Positions 41,624 through 50,799 of a stretch of DNA of 64,000 bases are shown here, piece by piece. Where the stretch lies: assembly GCA_963811825.1 (NCBI GenBank), contig CAWESS010000024.1:62001-126000 (forward strand). The letters are read 5' to 3'. The position numbers and the translations under genes are program-made. The DNA is from Fodinibacter sp963811825 (GTDB lineage: Bacteria; Actinomycetota; Actinomycetes; Actinomycetales; Dermatophilaceae). The stretch's first letter is position 1. Each line of letters begins with the position of its first letter. Under the pieces are notes generated by a model. That model had not been told where the DNA came from and made no database searches. It saw nothing but the letters and a program-made list of their open reading frames with translations.

Positions 41624-42349
41624 TCACTGCATGAACTGGCCGAGCATGCCGCCGGGCGTCTGGCCGCCGCTCTGGTGCCCGCCCTGCGGCACCGACTCGC
41701 TCGGCTGGACGAGCACGTACCCCTGTCCGCCGAACGCCATCTGCAACAGCTCGCCCGTGCCGCCGCGGATCATCGAGCCGATGCCGCCGGTGTCGACCCG
41801 GATGTCCATCGACACCCCGGACGTCCACAGCACCACGGCCTGCGCGTCGGCGAACGTCGGCGACGACGCGACGTCGAGCGCGATCGGGTCACCCTTGGTC
41901 GTCACCGCGACGTACCCGGTGCCCCGCAGCGAGACGTTGTACAGGCCACCCGTCATCGTCGCCCCGCGGGCCTGGATGCGGTGGATGTCCCACGCGATCG
42001 AGTTCGAGAAGGCCAGCACGTTGGCACCGTTGACCGAGAGGCTGTCGTTCTCGAGGTACATCACCTGGATCTCGGAGGCCTCGTCGGCGACGAACAGCTC
42101 ACCGCTGCCCGAGCACTGCATCATCTTCACGCCCTCGCCCGTCGCCGCGGCCTTGAGCATCTTGCCGAACCCGCCGGACCCCTTGTTCACGAAGCGCACG
42201 TCCCCCTGGTAGGCCACCATCGACCCCGTGCGTGCCCACACCTCGCCGTAGCGCATGTCGATGCGCAGCAGCTTCTTGTTCTGCAGGGCGAAGGGGTCCT
42301 GGGTCTCCTTCTCCTTGAACTCCTGGAACAAGGACCCGTGAATCGTCAT
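41624..42349 (-). CDS. AIM24-family protein
   Basis: 241 residues, nearly all beta strands, with the duplicated TRAP-like/AIM24 beta helix: LLRIDMRYGEVWARTGSMVAYQGDVRF, KMMQCSGSGELFVAD, and MDIRVDTGGIGSMIRGGTGELLQMAFGGQGYVLVQPSE. The C-terminus is Gly/Gln-rich (QGGHQSGGQTPGG). The bacterial role of the family is unknown. It diverges from a small Pro-rich protein gene at 42477; AIM24 genes often occur near genes of unknown envelope or stress roles. Confidence 0.8.
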   Translation of the reverse strand: MTIHGSLFQEFKEKETQDPFALQNKKLLRIDMRYGEVWARTGSMVAYQGDVRFVNKGSGGFGKMLKAAATGEGVKMMQCSGSGELFVADEASEIQVMYLENDSLSVNGANVLAFSNSIAWDIHRIQARGATMTGGLYNVSLRGTGYVAVTTKGDPIALDVASSPTFADAQAVVLWTSGVSMDIRVDTGGIGSMIRGGTGELLQMAFGGQGYVLVQPSESVPQGGHQSGGQTPGGMLGQFMQ

Positions 42350-42476
42350 CGTCGCTGCCACCCTTCGTGCTCGGCGTCCCAGCCCCTCGCTCGGGATCAC
42401 CCCCACGCTATGCGCGAACGACGCCGCGGACATAGTGTTCAGGGCAGGATTCAGGTCCACGTCAGGGAGGTCCCTC

Positions 42477-42971
42477 ATGAGCTTCTTCGAGCGCGCCAAG
42501 GCAGCGGCCAACGACCTCGCGGCCAAGGCGGACGCGGAGATGAAGAAGGCCGGCATCAACACGCCGGGCAGCCCCGTCGGTGGGGGTGCCCCCGGTGGTG
42601 CCGGTTCCGCCGGGGGAGGCGGCGGTGTCGGCGACCGCGCGCTGCGGGACCTCGGCGTCCTGGCCTACCTCGAGGCGACGGGCCGCCCGGCATCCGCGCA
42701 GGACCGTGACCGCGTCCTCGCGTACCTGCGCGACCTCGAGTCGTCCGGCCGTCTCGGCCCGCTGACCCTCACCCCGACCCCACCCCCTCCGCCTGCGGCC
42801 TACGGCGGCCCACCTCCGCCTCCCGGAGCAGCAGCGGCCGCTGCGCCACCCCCACCACCCCCGAGCTCGGATGCCGGGAGCCCGCCCCCGCCGCCACCCC
42901 CACCTCCCAGCGGGCCCGAGCCGACGCCACCGGGGTCGACCCCACCGCCGCCCCCGCCCAGCTGGGCCTAG
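42477..42971 (+). CDS. Small protein with helical head, short alpha domain and poly-Pro tail
   Basis: 164 residues. It starts SFFERAKAAANDLAAKADAEM (amphipathic helix), then a Gly-rich linker, a compact helical block RALRDLGVLAYLEATGRPASAQDRDRVLAYLRDLESSG, and finally 65 residues that are mostly proline in runs of up to nine. The ribosome site CAGGGAGGT is strong. The layout recalls actinobacterial proteins with a SHOCT-like C-terminal end, but I cannot assign a family. It diverges from the AIM24 gene and ends at the double hairpin at 43003. Confidence 0.6.
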   Translation: MSFFERAKAAANDLAAKADAEMKKAGINTPGSPVGGGAPGGAGSAGGGGGVGDRALRDLGVLAYLEATGRPASAQDRDRVLAYLRDLESSGRLGPLTLTPTPPPPPAAYGGPPPPPGAAAAAAPPPPPPSSDAGSPPPPPPPPPSGPEPTPPGSTPPPPPPSWA

Positions 42972-43002
42972 CCGCCAGGACCCCCGGCGCAAACCCCACC
43001 GG

Positions 43003-43085
43003 CGGCGGAGTTGTTGGATGTTGGCGGACATATTTCTCCGCCGTGACTGAACTTCTCCGACGTCACTGGGATGGCGGAGAAGTTC
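43003..43085. terminator. Two adjacent hairpins between convergent genes
   Basis: Hairpin 1: CGGCGGAG (43003-43010) with CTCCGCCG (43036-43043). Hairpin 2: GAACTTCTCCG (43049-43059) with CGGAGAAGTTC (43075-43085), perfect over 11 bp and ending exactly at the stop of the yqeY-like gene. The sequence between the convergent genes is only 114 bases, so this is probably a bidirectional terminator. The shared CTCCG core suggests that one hairpin arose by duplication. Confidence 0.6.
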
Positions 43086-43442
43086 CTACCCCAGGTGGGC
43101 GCGCAGCACCGCGGCCTGGGCCCGCAGGCCCTCGGCGACGGCCACCTGGCCCGAGGCCGCGAGCAGATCGGCCGCCTGCTCGTGCTCGGTGACCTCGGCC
43201 TCCACGAGCGCCCGGATCTCCGACTCGTCGAGCTCGCGCCGCGGCGCGTCGGCGGAACCGTGCCCGACCGGGCCCTCGCCGATCGCCCCGGCCGCAGGCA
43301 TCGTGTCGATGGGCACGGCCTCGGCGTTGGCGATCCGGGCCAGGGCCGAGCGCAGCGCGGACACCGCCTCCTTGTCGCGCGCCTTCATCGCCGCCCGCAG
43401 GGCAGTGCTGAGGAGGTCGCGAAGCGATGTCGTCAGGTCCAT
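43086..43442 (-). CDS. GatB/YqeY-domain protein
   Basis: 118 residues. The helical YqeY pattern is clear: LTTSLRDLLSTALRAAMKARDKEAVSALRSALARIANAEAV and the acidic ELDESEIRALVEAEVTEHEQAADLL. The family resembles the tail of GatB, the amidotransferase for Glu-tRNA(Gln), but its own role is unknown. It overlaps the end of the M56 peptidase gene by ten bases, so it is probably the last gene of the cyd-blaI unit. Confidence 0.8.
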   Translation of the reverse strand: MDLTTSLRDLLSTALRAAMKARDKEAVSALRSALARIANAEAVPIDTMPAAGAIGEGPVGHGSADAPRRELDESEIRALVEAEVTEHEQAADLLAASGQVAVAEGLRAQAAVLRAHLG

Positions 43443-44293
43443 GCCGCCACCAACAGCAGCACGGGCAGCGTGCCGGCACCCACGGCATACGTGTAGGCGA
43501 CGACGGGCACCGCAGGGTGCGGCGGCCCGTCCGCCAGCAGGCGCAGGCGCACCGGCGCCGTGGTCCCGGCGCCGAGCGCAGCGTCGGGTGTCCGGCTCCC
43601 GGCGAGCGCGACCAGGGCCCGGGCGGTCGCCACCTCGCCGCTGCGGCGCACGGCGGCCCGGTCGGCGAGCGCCTCGACCAGCAGGCGCACCTCGGCCAGG
43701 GCGGCCTCCGACCGCAGCGGCCCGGGGACCGCCCGGTGGACGACCGCGAAGAACTCCAGCAGCAGGTCGTGCCGGCCCGCGAGGTGGGCGTCCTCGTGGG
43801 CGATGACCGCCTCGAGCTGGTCGTCGGGCAGCTCGTCGAGCACCCCCTGCGACAGCACGACGCGCGACTGCCGCCCGGGGATGCAGTAGGCGGTGGGCGT
43901 CGGGTGGGCGAGCACCCGCACCCGTGCGTGGGTGCCGTCCTGGGCCGCGATGATGTCGACGAGCTGGCGGTGGTCGCGGCGCACTCGACGCAGCTTGCTC
44001 CCGACGTCGTGCCCGGCATACAGCAGTCGGCCGAGCACCGCGGTGCTCGCGAGCACGGCCGGGACGACGAGGTCGAGCTGGTCGGTCGGGCTGGCCCCGT
44101 CGAGCACCAGGGGCAGGGCTGCCAGCGGCACCGCGACGGCCGCGATGATGCCGCCGAGGGTCACCGCCTGCCACGCGACGAGCGAGGCCCTCGGCGCACG
44201 CCGGAACAGCTTCTGGCGGGCCATGAGGGCTGGGGCCACCCACGCGAGGAGCACGGCCAGCCCCGCGAGGACGAGCGGGATCACGGGCTCCAT
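43433..44293 (-). CDS. M56-family metallopeptidase (BlaR1-like, no sensor domain)
   Basis: 286 residues. Four or five membrane helices flank a cytoplasmic zinc-protease domain with the H-E-x-x-H motif in EAVIAHEDAHLAGRHDLLLEFF and a downstream ALADRAAV. In BlaR1/MecR1 the protease cuts BlaI when a penicillin-sensor domain outside signals. Here, as in mycobacterial BlaR, no such extracellular domain follows, so the signal must be different. It lies 69 bases after the BlaI-type repressor gene and is certainly its partner. Confidence 0.82.
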   Translation of the reverse strand: MEPVIPLVLAGLAVLLAWVAPALMARQKLFRRAPRASLVAWQAVTLGGIIAAVAVPLAALPLVLDGASPTDQLDLVVPAVLASTAVLGRLLYAGHDVGSKLRRVRRDHRQLVDIIAAQDGTHARVRVLAHPTPTAYCIPGRQSRVVLSQGVLDELPDDQLEAVIAHEDAHLAGRHDLLLEFFAVVHRAVPGPLRSEAALAEVRLLVEALADRAAVRRSGEVATARALVALAGSRTPDAALGAGTTAPVRLRLLADGPPHPAVPVVAYTYAVGAGTLPVLLLVAAWT

Positions 44294-44362
44294 GGTGACA
44301 GGCGGGCGAAGATGCCGCAGCCACCCCCGCGACGGGGTCGGGTGCCGCGGGGTCGGGAGGTG

Positions 44363-44818
44363 TCAGACGCTGCGCAGGCCGCGGCGCCGCGACGGAGGCG
44401 GCCCCTCACCCTCGGCCCGACCCTCGATCTCGGCGAGGGCGGCCTTCAGGTCGGCGATCTCGTCGGTGGTCGCCCCGTCGAGGAAGTGCAGCAGCGCGGT
44501 GCGCCGGTCGGTGAGGTCCATGTCGTCCATGGTGCGCCGCATCGTCTGGGCCGTCATGGCCTCACGGGTGTCGGCCGGCAGGTAGCGCCAGGCCCGGCCG
44601 TCGCGCTCGCGGGTGACGAGGTCCTTCTTGGACAGGCGGTCGAGCACGGTCATGACGGTGGTGTACGCGATCTCGCGCTCACCCTCGAAGCGGTCGAGCA
44701 CCTCACGCACGGTGGCACCCTCGAAATCCTTGCCCCCGCGGGTGGCGGCCTCCCACAGGTGCTCCATGACGACCCGCTCGAGGTCGCCGAGGCGGGGTGC
44801 GGAGGTCGAGTGCGGCAT
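44363..44818 (-). CDS. BlaI/MecI-family repressor
   Basis: 151 residues. A winged-helix domain begins RLGDLERVVMEHLWEA, with TVREVLDRFEGEREIAYTTVMTVLDRLSKKDLV, then a dimerisation part containing ALLHFLDGATTDEIADLKAALAEIE. Such repressors dimerise on TACA-type or GTAGT-type inverted repeats and are cleaved by an M56 protease. The ATG lies two bases after the cydC stop with the ribosome site AAGGAG inside cydC, so it must be translated with the cyd genes. The M. tuberculosis relative controls blaC and is reported to act on ATP-synthase genes, so a respiratory link is plausible. Confidence 0.88.
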   Translation of the reverse strand: MPHSTSAPRLGDLERVVMEHLWEAATRGGKDFEGATVREVLDRFEGEREIAYTTVMTVLDRLSKKDLVTRERDGRAWRYLPADTREAMTAQTMRRTMDDMDLTDRRTALLHFLDGATTDEIADLKAALAEIEGRAEGEGPPPSRRRGLRSV

Positions 44819-44820
44819 GA

Positions 44821-46449
44821 CTACTCCTTCGGGGTAGGGGCAGCCTTCAAGGCTACGCCGAGGTCGAGCAGAACGTGAAAACGGTCGGTGGCCTCCGGGC
44901 GGTGGCTCACGAGCACCACCGCGCGGTCGTCGGTGGCCTCGAGCACGTCGTCGAGCACGGCCGTGGCGGTGGCGTGGTCGAGGTGTGCGGTGGGCTCGTC
45001 GAGGAGCACGAGCGGTCGGTCGGCGAGCAGCGCGCGGGCGACGCCGAGCCGGGTTCGCTCCCCGCCGGACACCCCGCGCCCTCCGTTGCCGAGCCGGGTC
45101 TCGAGCCCGTCGGGCAGGGCGTGGAGCCACGGTCCCAGCCCCGCACGATCAAGGGCGGTCCGGATGCCGTCCTCGCTCGCGTCGGGTGCCGCCAGGCGCA
45201 GGTTCGCCGCGACCGTCGCCGCGAAGACGTGGGGCTCGTCGTCGACGACGGCGACGTGGCGCCGGACCGCTTCCAGGCTGAGGTCGCGCACGTCCGTCCC
45301 GTCGACGGTGTGCCGACCACGGCTGGCGTCGAGGTGGCGGGCCAGCACCGCGAGCAGGGTGCTCTTGCCCGAGCCGTTGGGCCCGACGACGGCGACCCGC
45401 TGGCCGGGTTCGAGGGTGAGGTCGGTCGGCGCGAGCTGCTCACCCGTGCCCGTCCAGGACGCCGCGACACCGTCGAGGGCGACCTGCCGCCCGGTGGTCT
45501 CGACCCCCTCAGCGGGCGACTCGGGGTCAACGACCGCGGGCTCCTGGTCGAGCAGGGCGTCGAGCCGGGCTGCACTGCCCTGGGCGCGGGCCAGTGCCCG
45601 CATGGTGTCGACGAGCGGGGCCAGGGCGTCACCGACGGCCACCGGCACGACGACGAGCAGCGCCGCGACGGGTGCCCCCGTGACGGCGGGGTCGGCGAGG
45701 AAGGCGGCGGCGGTCGTCGCCGCGGCCGTCGCGAGCATCAGGGTCGCGGCGACGAGGGCGCGCCCACGGCTCTGCCGCTGCACGGCATCCCGCAGCGTCT
45801 CGTGGGCGTCGCGCAACCACCCGGATGCCGTGGCCTCCGCCCCGATCGCCTGCAGCTCACCGGCCTGGCGGGCCACGAGGTCGCTGACCCGCAGCACCTC
45901 GGCCCTGGCCTCGAGCAGCTCGTCGCGAGAGCGCGACTCGAGCAGCCACGCGAGCCAGCAGGTGACGGCGACCGCGAGCAGCAGCGCGGCGAGCACGAGC
46001 CCCACGGCCGGGGAGAACCACGCCACGAGCAGGGTGGCCGCGAGCCCGGCGATGATGCTCGAGAGCACCGGCACGGTGACCCGCACCTGCGCCTCGACGA
46101 CATCGGTGAGGTCGTCGACGACACCTGCGAGCACGCTCGATCGCGACCGGCGCCCGAGCCGGGCCGGCGTGAGCGGCACGAGGGCGGCGTACACCTCGGT
46201 GCGGCGCCGGGCGAGGTCGTCGAGGGCGCCGTCGTGCGACACGAGCCGCTCCTGGTAGCGGAAGAACGGCCGGGCGATGCCGAACGCCCGCACCCCGACG
46301 ATCGCCGTGAGCAGGGTGAGGATGACCGGCTGTTCGCTGGCCCGCACGATGAGCCAACCGGACGTCGCCGTCAGGGCGATGCCGGATGCCGTCGCGGCGC
46401 CACCGAGCAGCCCGCCGAGGATCGTCGCCCGAGATGGTCGAAGGGTCAT
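44821..46449 (-). CDS. cydC: CydC subunit of the heterodimeric cysteine/glutathione exporter
   Basis: 542 residues. Six helices in the first 300 residues, then an ATPase with Walker A GPNGSGKSTLL, signature VSGGERTRLGVARALL, Walker B PLVLLDEPTAHLD. CydCD exports reduced thiols and is required for haem insertion into cytochrome bd. Its ATG overlaps the cydD stop by four bases (ATGA). It is intact, unlike cydB and cydD. Confidence 0.9.
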   Translation of the reverse strand: MTLRPSRATILGGLLGGAATASGIALTATSGWLIVRASEQPVILTLLTAIVGVRAFGIARPFFRYQERLVSHDGALDDLARRRTEVYAALVPLTPARLGRRSRSSVLAGVVDDLTDVVEAQVRVTVPVLSSIIAGLAATLLVAWFSPAVGLVLAALLLAVAVTCWLAWLLESRSRDELLEARAEVLRVSDLVARQAGELQAIGAEATASGWLRDAHETLRDAVQRQSRGRALVAATLMLATAAATTAAAFLADPAVTGAPVAALLVVVPVAVGDALAPLVDTMRALARAQGSAARLDALLDQEPAVVDPESPAEGVETTGRQVALDGVAASWTGTGEQLAPTDLTLEPGQRVAVVGPNGSGKSTLLAVLARHLDASRGRHTVDGTDVRDLSLEAVRRHVAVVDDEPHVFAATVAANLRLAAPDASEDGIRTALDRAGLGPWLHALPDGLETRLGNGGRGVSGGERTRLGVARALLADRPLVLLDEPTAHLDHATATAVLDDVLEATDDRAVVLVSHRPEATDRFHVLLDLGVALKAAPTPKE

Positions 46450-48051
46450 GCCAGCACCTCCGCGCCCTCACGCGTCAGCGCGACGTGTCGGTCGGCGCGG
46501 GCGACGAGCTCGGGCCGGTGGGTCACCGCGACGACCGTGCGGCGCTCGCCGAGGTCGGCGAGCAGGTCGTGGACCAGGGCCGCGGAGGCCGCGTCGAGGT
46601 GCGCCGTGGGCTCGTCGACGAGCAGTACCGGGGCGGTCGACAGGGTGGCCCGGGCCAGCGCCACCCGGGCGCGCTGCCCGGCGGAGAGCCCGAACCCGTC
46701 GTCACCGAGCGGTGTCGACAGGGCGAGGGGCAGCGACGCCACGAACCCCTCGAGGCCGACGAGGCGCAGGGCGTCCCAGAGGGCCTGGTCGTCGGCGTCG
46801 TTGCCGAGGGTGAGGGCCTCGCGCAGCGTTCCGGCCGGCAGGAACGGCCGCTGGGTCACGAGGTGGGCGCGGCCGGCGCGCACGGTACCGGCAGTGGGCG
46901 TGCGCAGCCCGGCCGCGAGCTCGAGGAGGGTGGACTTGCCGACACCTGACGGCCCGGTGATCGCCGTCAGGCCGGGGCCCGCGTCGAGCGAGACGCCCGC
47001 CAGCACGGCATCCTCGGCGCCGGGGTAGGTGTAGTGGATGCCGTGCAGCGCCACCCCCAGCTCGTCCGCCGCCCCCCGGGTCGGGTGCTCGAAGCGGTTG
47101 CTCCGGCGACCGGTTCGGCACCCAGCTCTCGGCGAGGATGCCGTCGATCGCCTCGGCGCCGTCGGCCGCCGCGTGGAACTCGGCGCCGACCTTGCGGATC
47201 GGCCAGTAGGCCTCCGGGGCCAGCAGGATCGCGAGCAGCCCGGCCTGCAGCGGCATCGACCCGTGGGTGAGCCGGATGCCGACGCTGACCGCGACGATGG
47301 CGACCGAGATCGAGGCGAGCAGCTCGAGCGCCGCCGAGGACATGAACGCCAGCTTGAGCGTGGCCATCGTGGCCCGGCGGTGCTGCTGGCTGACCTCGCC
47401 GATGACCTCGACCTGGCGCTGCGCCCTCCCGTAGCCGACGAGGGTCGGCAGTCCGCGCATGACGTCGAGGAAGTGCCCGGACAGCGACGACAGCGCCGCC
47501 CAGCGCTTCTCGGTGTCGGCCTGGGTCGTCTTGCCGATCAGGGCCGCGAAGAACGGCAGCAGCGGCAGGGTCAGCACGACGACGAGCGCGCTGATCCAGT
47601 CGACCCACACCAGCGTCACGAGCGCCAGCACCGGCACGACGACCCCGGCGACGAGCGCTGGGAGGAAGCGCGCGGCATACGGCTCGACACTGGCCGCGCC
47701 CTGGGCCGCGAGCGTGACGGCGCGGTCGGGGGCGGGGCGGCGCTCGGCCGGTGAGGCGAGCCAGTGGGCGAGCAGTCCCTCGCGCAGCTGGGCGCTCACC
47801 TCGACCCCGGCCCAGGCCGCGACCCGCTCGGAGACCCAGGCCAGCCCGGCCCGGAGCACGAACAGGCCCGCCAGCCACAGCGCGGGCTCGCGCAACGGCA
47901 TCCCCTCGACGAGGGCGACGACGAGCGCGGTGAGCGCCACCGCCAACCCGATGGTCGCGAGACCCTGGAGGACACCGACGACGGCCAGGACGGCCACCGG
48001 GCGGCGAGCCGCCGGTGCCGCCTGGAGCAGTCGTGGGTCGAAAGGCCTCAT
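46446..48051 (-). CDS. cydD: CydD subunit of the thiol exporter, frameshifted
   Basis: The membrane part reads well from FDPRLLQAAPAARRPVAVLAV to AILLAPEAYWPIRKVGAEFHAAADGAEA, then the frame is lost between about 47060 and 47130. It resumes as ALHGIHYTYPGAEDAVLAGVSL with Walker A GPSGVGKSTLL, signature LSAGQRARVALARA and Walker B PVLLVDEPTAHLD. A base is missing in the CG-rich stretch between domains. It pairs with CydC. cydB stops 17 bases before its start. Confidence 0.88.
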
Positions 48052-48067
48052 GGGGATGCCGTGAGCC

Positions 48068-49098
48068 TCACGTCACCGAGACGGGCGCAGGCATGTGCTG
48101 CGTGCCGAGGCGCTTGCGGAACGTCCAGTAGGTCCACGCCGTGTAGAGCAGCACGATCGGGGTGAACACCAGGGCGGCGACGGTCATGATCTTCAGCGTC
48201 AGCTCGCTGCTCGGCGGCGTTCTCGAGGGTGAGCGAGCTGCCGCCGGGGAGGGTGGTCGGCATGACGTTCGGGTAGAGCGTCAGGAAGTAGGTCGCGACG
48301 GCGCTCGCGAAGGTGACCGCGGTGCCGAAGAAGGCCCAGCCCTCGCGCTCCCTGACGTTGGCGTAGATCGCGGCGAGGAGGGACACCGCGGCGATGGCGG
48401 TGGTGATCCACGACCAGGTCGTTCCCTGGGTGAGGCCGAGCCAGAGCAGCAGCACGACCGCGAGGACCGCGGAGACCAGGCCGAGCGTGGTGCCCAGCGC
48501 GCGGGCGTCACGGCGGATGTCACCGGTGGTCTTCAGCGCGAGGAAGAACGCGCCGTGCGTGAGGCTGAGGCCGAGGATGACCAGACCACCGAGCAGGCTC
48601 ATGGGGTTGAGCAGGGTGAACAGGTTGCCGGTGAACTCCAGGTCGTCGTCGATCGGCAGGCCGCGCACGACGTTGGTCAGGGCGACGCCGACGAGGAGCG
48701 GGGCGACGATCGAGCCGCCGATGATCGCCAGGTCCCAGCGCTTGCGCCACGTCTCGTCGTTGCGCTTGCCGCGGTACTCGAAGCCCATGTTCCGCACGAT
48801 GAGGGCCACGAGGAGGATGAGCAGCGGGAGGTAGAACGCGGAGAACATCGTCGCGTACCACTCGGGGAAGGCGGCGAAGGTCGCGCCACCGGCGGTGAGC
48901 AGCCAGACCTCGTTGCCGTCCCAGTGGGGCCCGATGGTGTTGAGCATGACGCGACGGCGCTTCTCGGTGTCCTGCGGGCTGTTGCCCTTGCCGAGCACCG
49001 GGCAGCAGCGCGCCGACCCCGAAGTCGAAGCCCTCGAGCACGAGGTAGCCGGCCCAGAGGAGTCCGATGAGTCCGAACCAGATGAGTGCGTAGTCCAT
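48068..49098 (-). CDS. cydB: Cytochrome bd ubiquinol oxidase subunit II, frameshifted twice
   Basis: The N-terminus DYALIWFGLIGLLWAGYLVLEGFDFGVGALLP, the long middle frame (starting LGKGNSPQDTEKRRRVMLNTIGPHWDGNEVW, the quinol-oxidase hallmark) and the C-terminus LTLKIMTVAALVFTPIVLLYTAWTYWTFRKRLG are in three frames. Single-base gaps near 49005 and 48215 account for this. After correction it is about 345 residues with eight or nine helices. It binds haem-ligating CydA and completes the oxidase. Its ATG is 17 bases after the cydA stop. Confidence 0.9.
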
Positions 49099-49115
49099 GG
49101 TGAGTCCTCGTCGAG

Positions 49116-50570
49116 TCAGTAGGCGAACTGGAGCGGGGCGTCCTCGTCCTTGTCCGCGTGGTCGGCCGGGTCCTCGAAGGGATCGGCGCCGCGGCGGACG
49201 TAGGTGAGGAAGAGCTTGACCTCGATGACGGCGAGCACCGCGTAGACGAGGGTGTAGGCGATCATCGAGATCCACACCTCGGTGACGCTCACCGACGGCG
49301 AGACGCCGGTGCCCGTCGTCATGAGGCCGTAGACGATCCACGGCTGGCGGCCGGTCTCGGTGAAGATCCAGCCCCAGCTGTTGGCGAAGACCGGCATCAG
49401 CGGGGTGAGGATGGCCACCCAGGTCCACAGCGCCGACTGGGGCACCAGGTTCTTGCGGGTGGCCCACAACGTCGCTGCGGCGGCTGCCATGGTGGCAAAG
49501 CCCAGACCCATCATGAACCGGAAGGACCAGTACGCCAGCGGGATGTTCGGGGTGTAGTCCTCCACGAGCACGAGGGCGGCCACGTCGGGGCCGTACTGCG
49601 CGGCGACCTTCTCGGCCATCGCGCGCTCGCTGACCCGCAGCTCGTTGATGCCCTCGACCTCGCCGTCCCAGGTGCCGGTGGCCAGGAAGGAGAGCAGCCC
49701 CGGGATCTCGATGATGCGGGTGGCCTCGCTGCCGTCGAGCGAGCCGATCGACAACACGGAGAACGGGGCGCTCGTGGTGGTCTCGTACAAGCCCTCGGCC
49801 GCGGCCATCTTCATGGGCTGCACCTCGGTCATGATCTTGCCCTGGATGTCGCCGGTGACGATGACACCGAGCGAGGCCACGAGGGCGAAGATCGCACCGA
49901 AGCGGGTGGCCTTGCGGTACATCGACTCGTCGGCCGTGGTGGCGTGCTTGCGCATCAGCCACAGGCCGACGCCCATGACGACGGCTCCGCCGACCATGTA
50001 GGCCGAGAAGATGACGTGCGGGAAGGTCACGAGCTGGACCTTGTTCGTGAGCACGGCCATGAAGTCGGCCATCTCGGCGCGGCCGGTCTCCGGGTTGAAC
50101 CGGAAGCCGACCGGGTTCTGCATGAACGAGTTCGCCGCGAGGATGAAGTAGGCGGACAACACCGTGCCGATGTGGACCAGCCACATGCAGGCGGCGTGCA
50201 GCTTCTCGGGGATGCGCCCCCAGCCGAAGACCCAGATGCCGATGAACGTCGACTCCAGGAAGAACGCGAGCAGCGCCTCGAACGCCAGCGGAGCGCCGAA
50301 GATGTCACCGACGAAGCGCGAGTAGTCCGACCAGTTCATGCCGAACTGGAACTCCTGCACGATGCCGGTGACCAGCCCGAGCGCGAAGTTGATGATGAAG
50401 AGCTTGCCGTAGAACTTCGTCAGCCGGAGGTACTCGGGGTTGCGCGTGCGCAGCCACTGGGTGTGGAAGATCGCCACGACGAGCGACATCCCGATCGTGA
50501 TCGGCACGAACAAGAAGTGGTACACGGTCGTGATGGCGAACTGCCACCTGGCGACGTCGACGGCATCCAT
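49116..50570 (-). CDS. cydA: Cytochrome bd ubiquinol oxidase subunit I
   Basis: 484 residues, nine or so helices, no frame problem. The haem ligand His18 is in TVYHFLFVPITIG, the second His in VTFPHVIFSAYMVGG, and the GRQPW motif lies near the end of the Q-loop (TETGRQPWIVYGLMTTG). The Q-loop is of the short class, as in other actinobacteria. The enzyme oxidises menaquinol and reduces O2 to water without pumping protons, with high oxygen affinity. It is the first gene of cydABDC. The C-terminus has an acidic tail (EDPADHADKDEDAPL). Confidence 0.95.
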   Translation of the reverse strand: MDAVDVARWQFAITTVYHFLFVPITIGMSLVVAIFHTQWLRTRNPEYLRLTKFYGKLFIINFALGLVTGIVQEFQFGMNWSDYSRFVGDIFGAPLAFEALLAFFLESTFIGIWVFGWGRIPEKLHAACMWLVHIGTVLSAYFILAANSFMQNPVGFRFNPETGRAEMADFMAVLTNKVQLVTFPHVIFSAYMVGGAVVMGVGLWLMRKHATTADESMYRKATRFGAIFALVASLGVIVTGDIQGKIMTEVQPMKMAAAEGLYETTTSAPFSVLSIGSLDGSEATRIIEIPGLLSFLATGTWDGEVEGINELRVSERAMAEKVAAQYGPDVAALVLVEDYTPNIPLAYWSFRFMMGLGFATMAAAAATLWATRKNLVPQSALWTWVAILTPLMPVFANSWGWIFTETGRQPWIVYGLMTTGTGVSPSVSVTEVWISMIAYTLVYAVLAVIEVKLFLTYVRRGADPFEDPADHADKDEDAPLQFAY

Positions 50571-50599
50571 GCGTTCTCCTGCGGGTCAAACGACGAGAC

Positions 50600-50618
50600 G
50601 TAGTAGGTCAGAAACTAC
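50600..50618 (-). promoter_or_regulatory. Candidate operator upstream of cydA
   Basis: GTAGT-N9-ACTAC, 30-48 bases upstream of the cydA start. It resembles inverted repeats used by BlaI-type repressors in actinobacteria, and such a repressor is encoded in the same unit. With only five-base arms, chance cannot be excluded. The remaining bases between cydA and galE (229 in total) contain C-runs of seven and eight but no gene. Confidence 0.35.
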
Positions 50619-50799
50619 CGGGCGTAGGAGGCGCGCGCGAGCCGTGTTCAGGGTTCGCGCCTGTGAGGCCGACCACGCAGGCAACCCTCACCCCTGACCG
50701 GATGCCGGCCGCGCGCCTTCCGCACGGGCGGCGTGAGACCTCCCTCTCTCCCCTCCGGCGACTACCTGCTCCCGCCCCCCCAGACCATCTCCCCCCCCT

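Noticed and set aside
44875..47028. A 717-codon frame on the plus strand opposite cydC and cydD
   Set aside because: Antisense to clear ABC genes, low-complexity product, no start signals.
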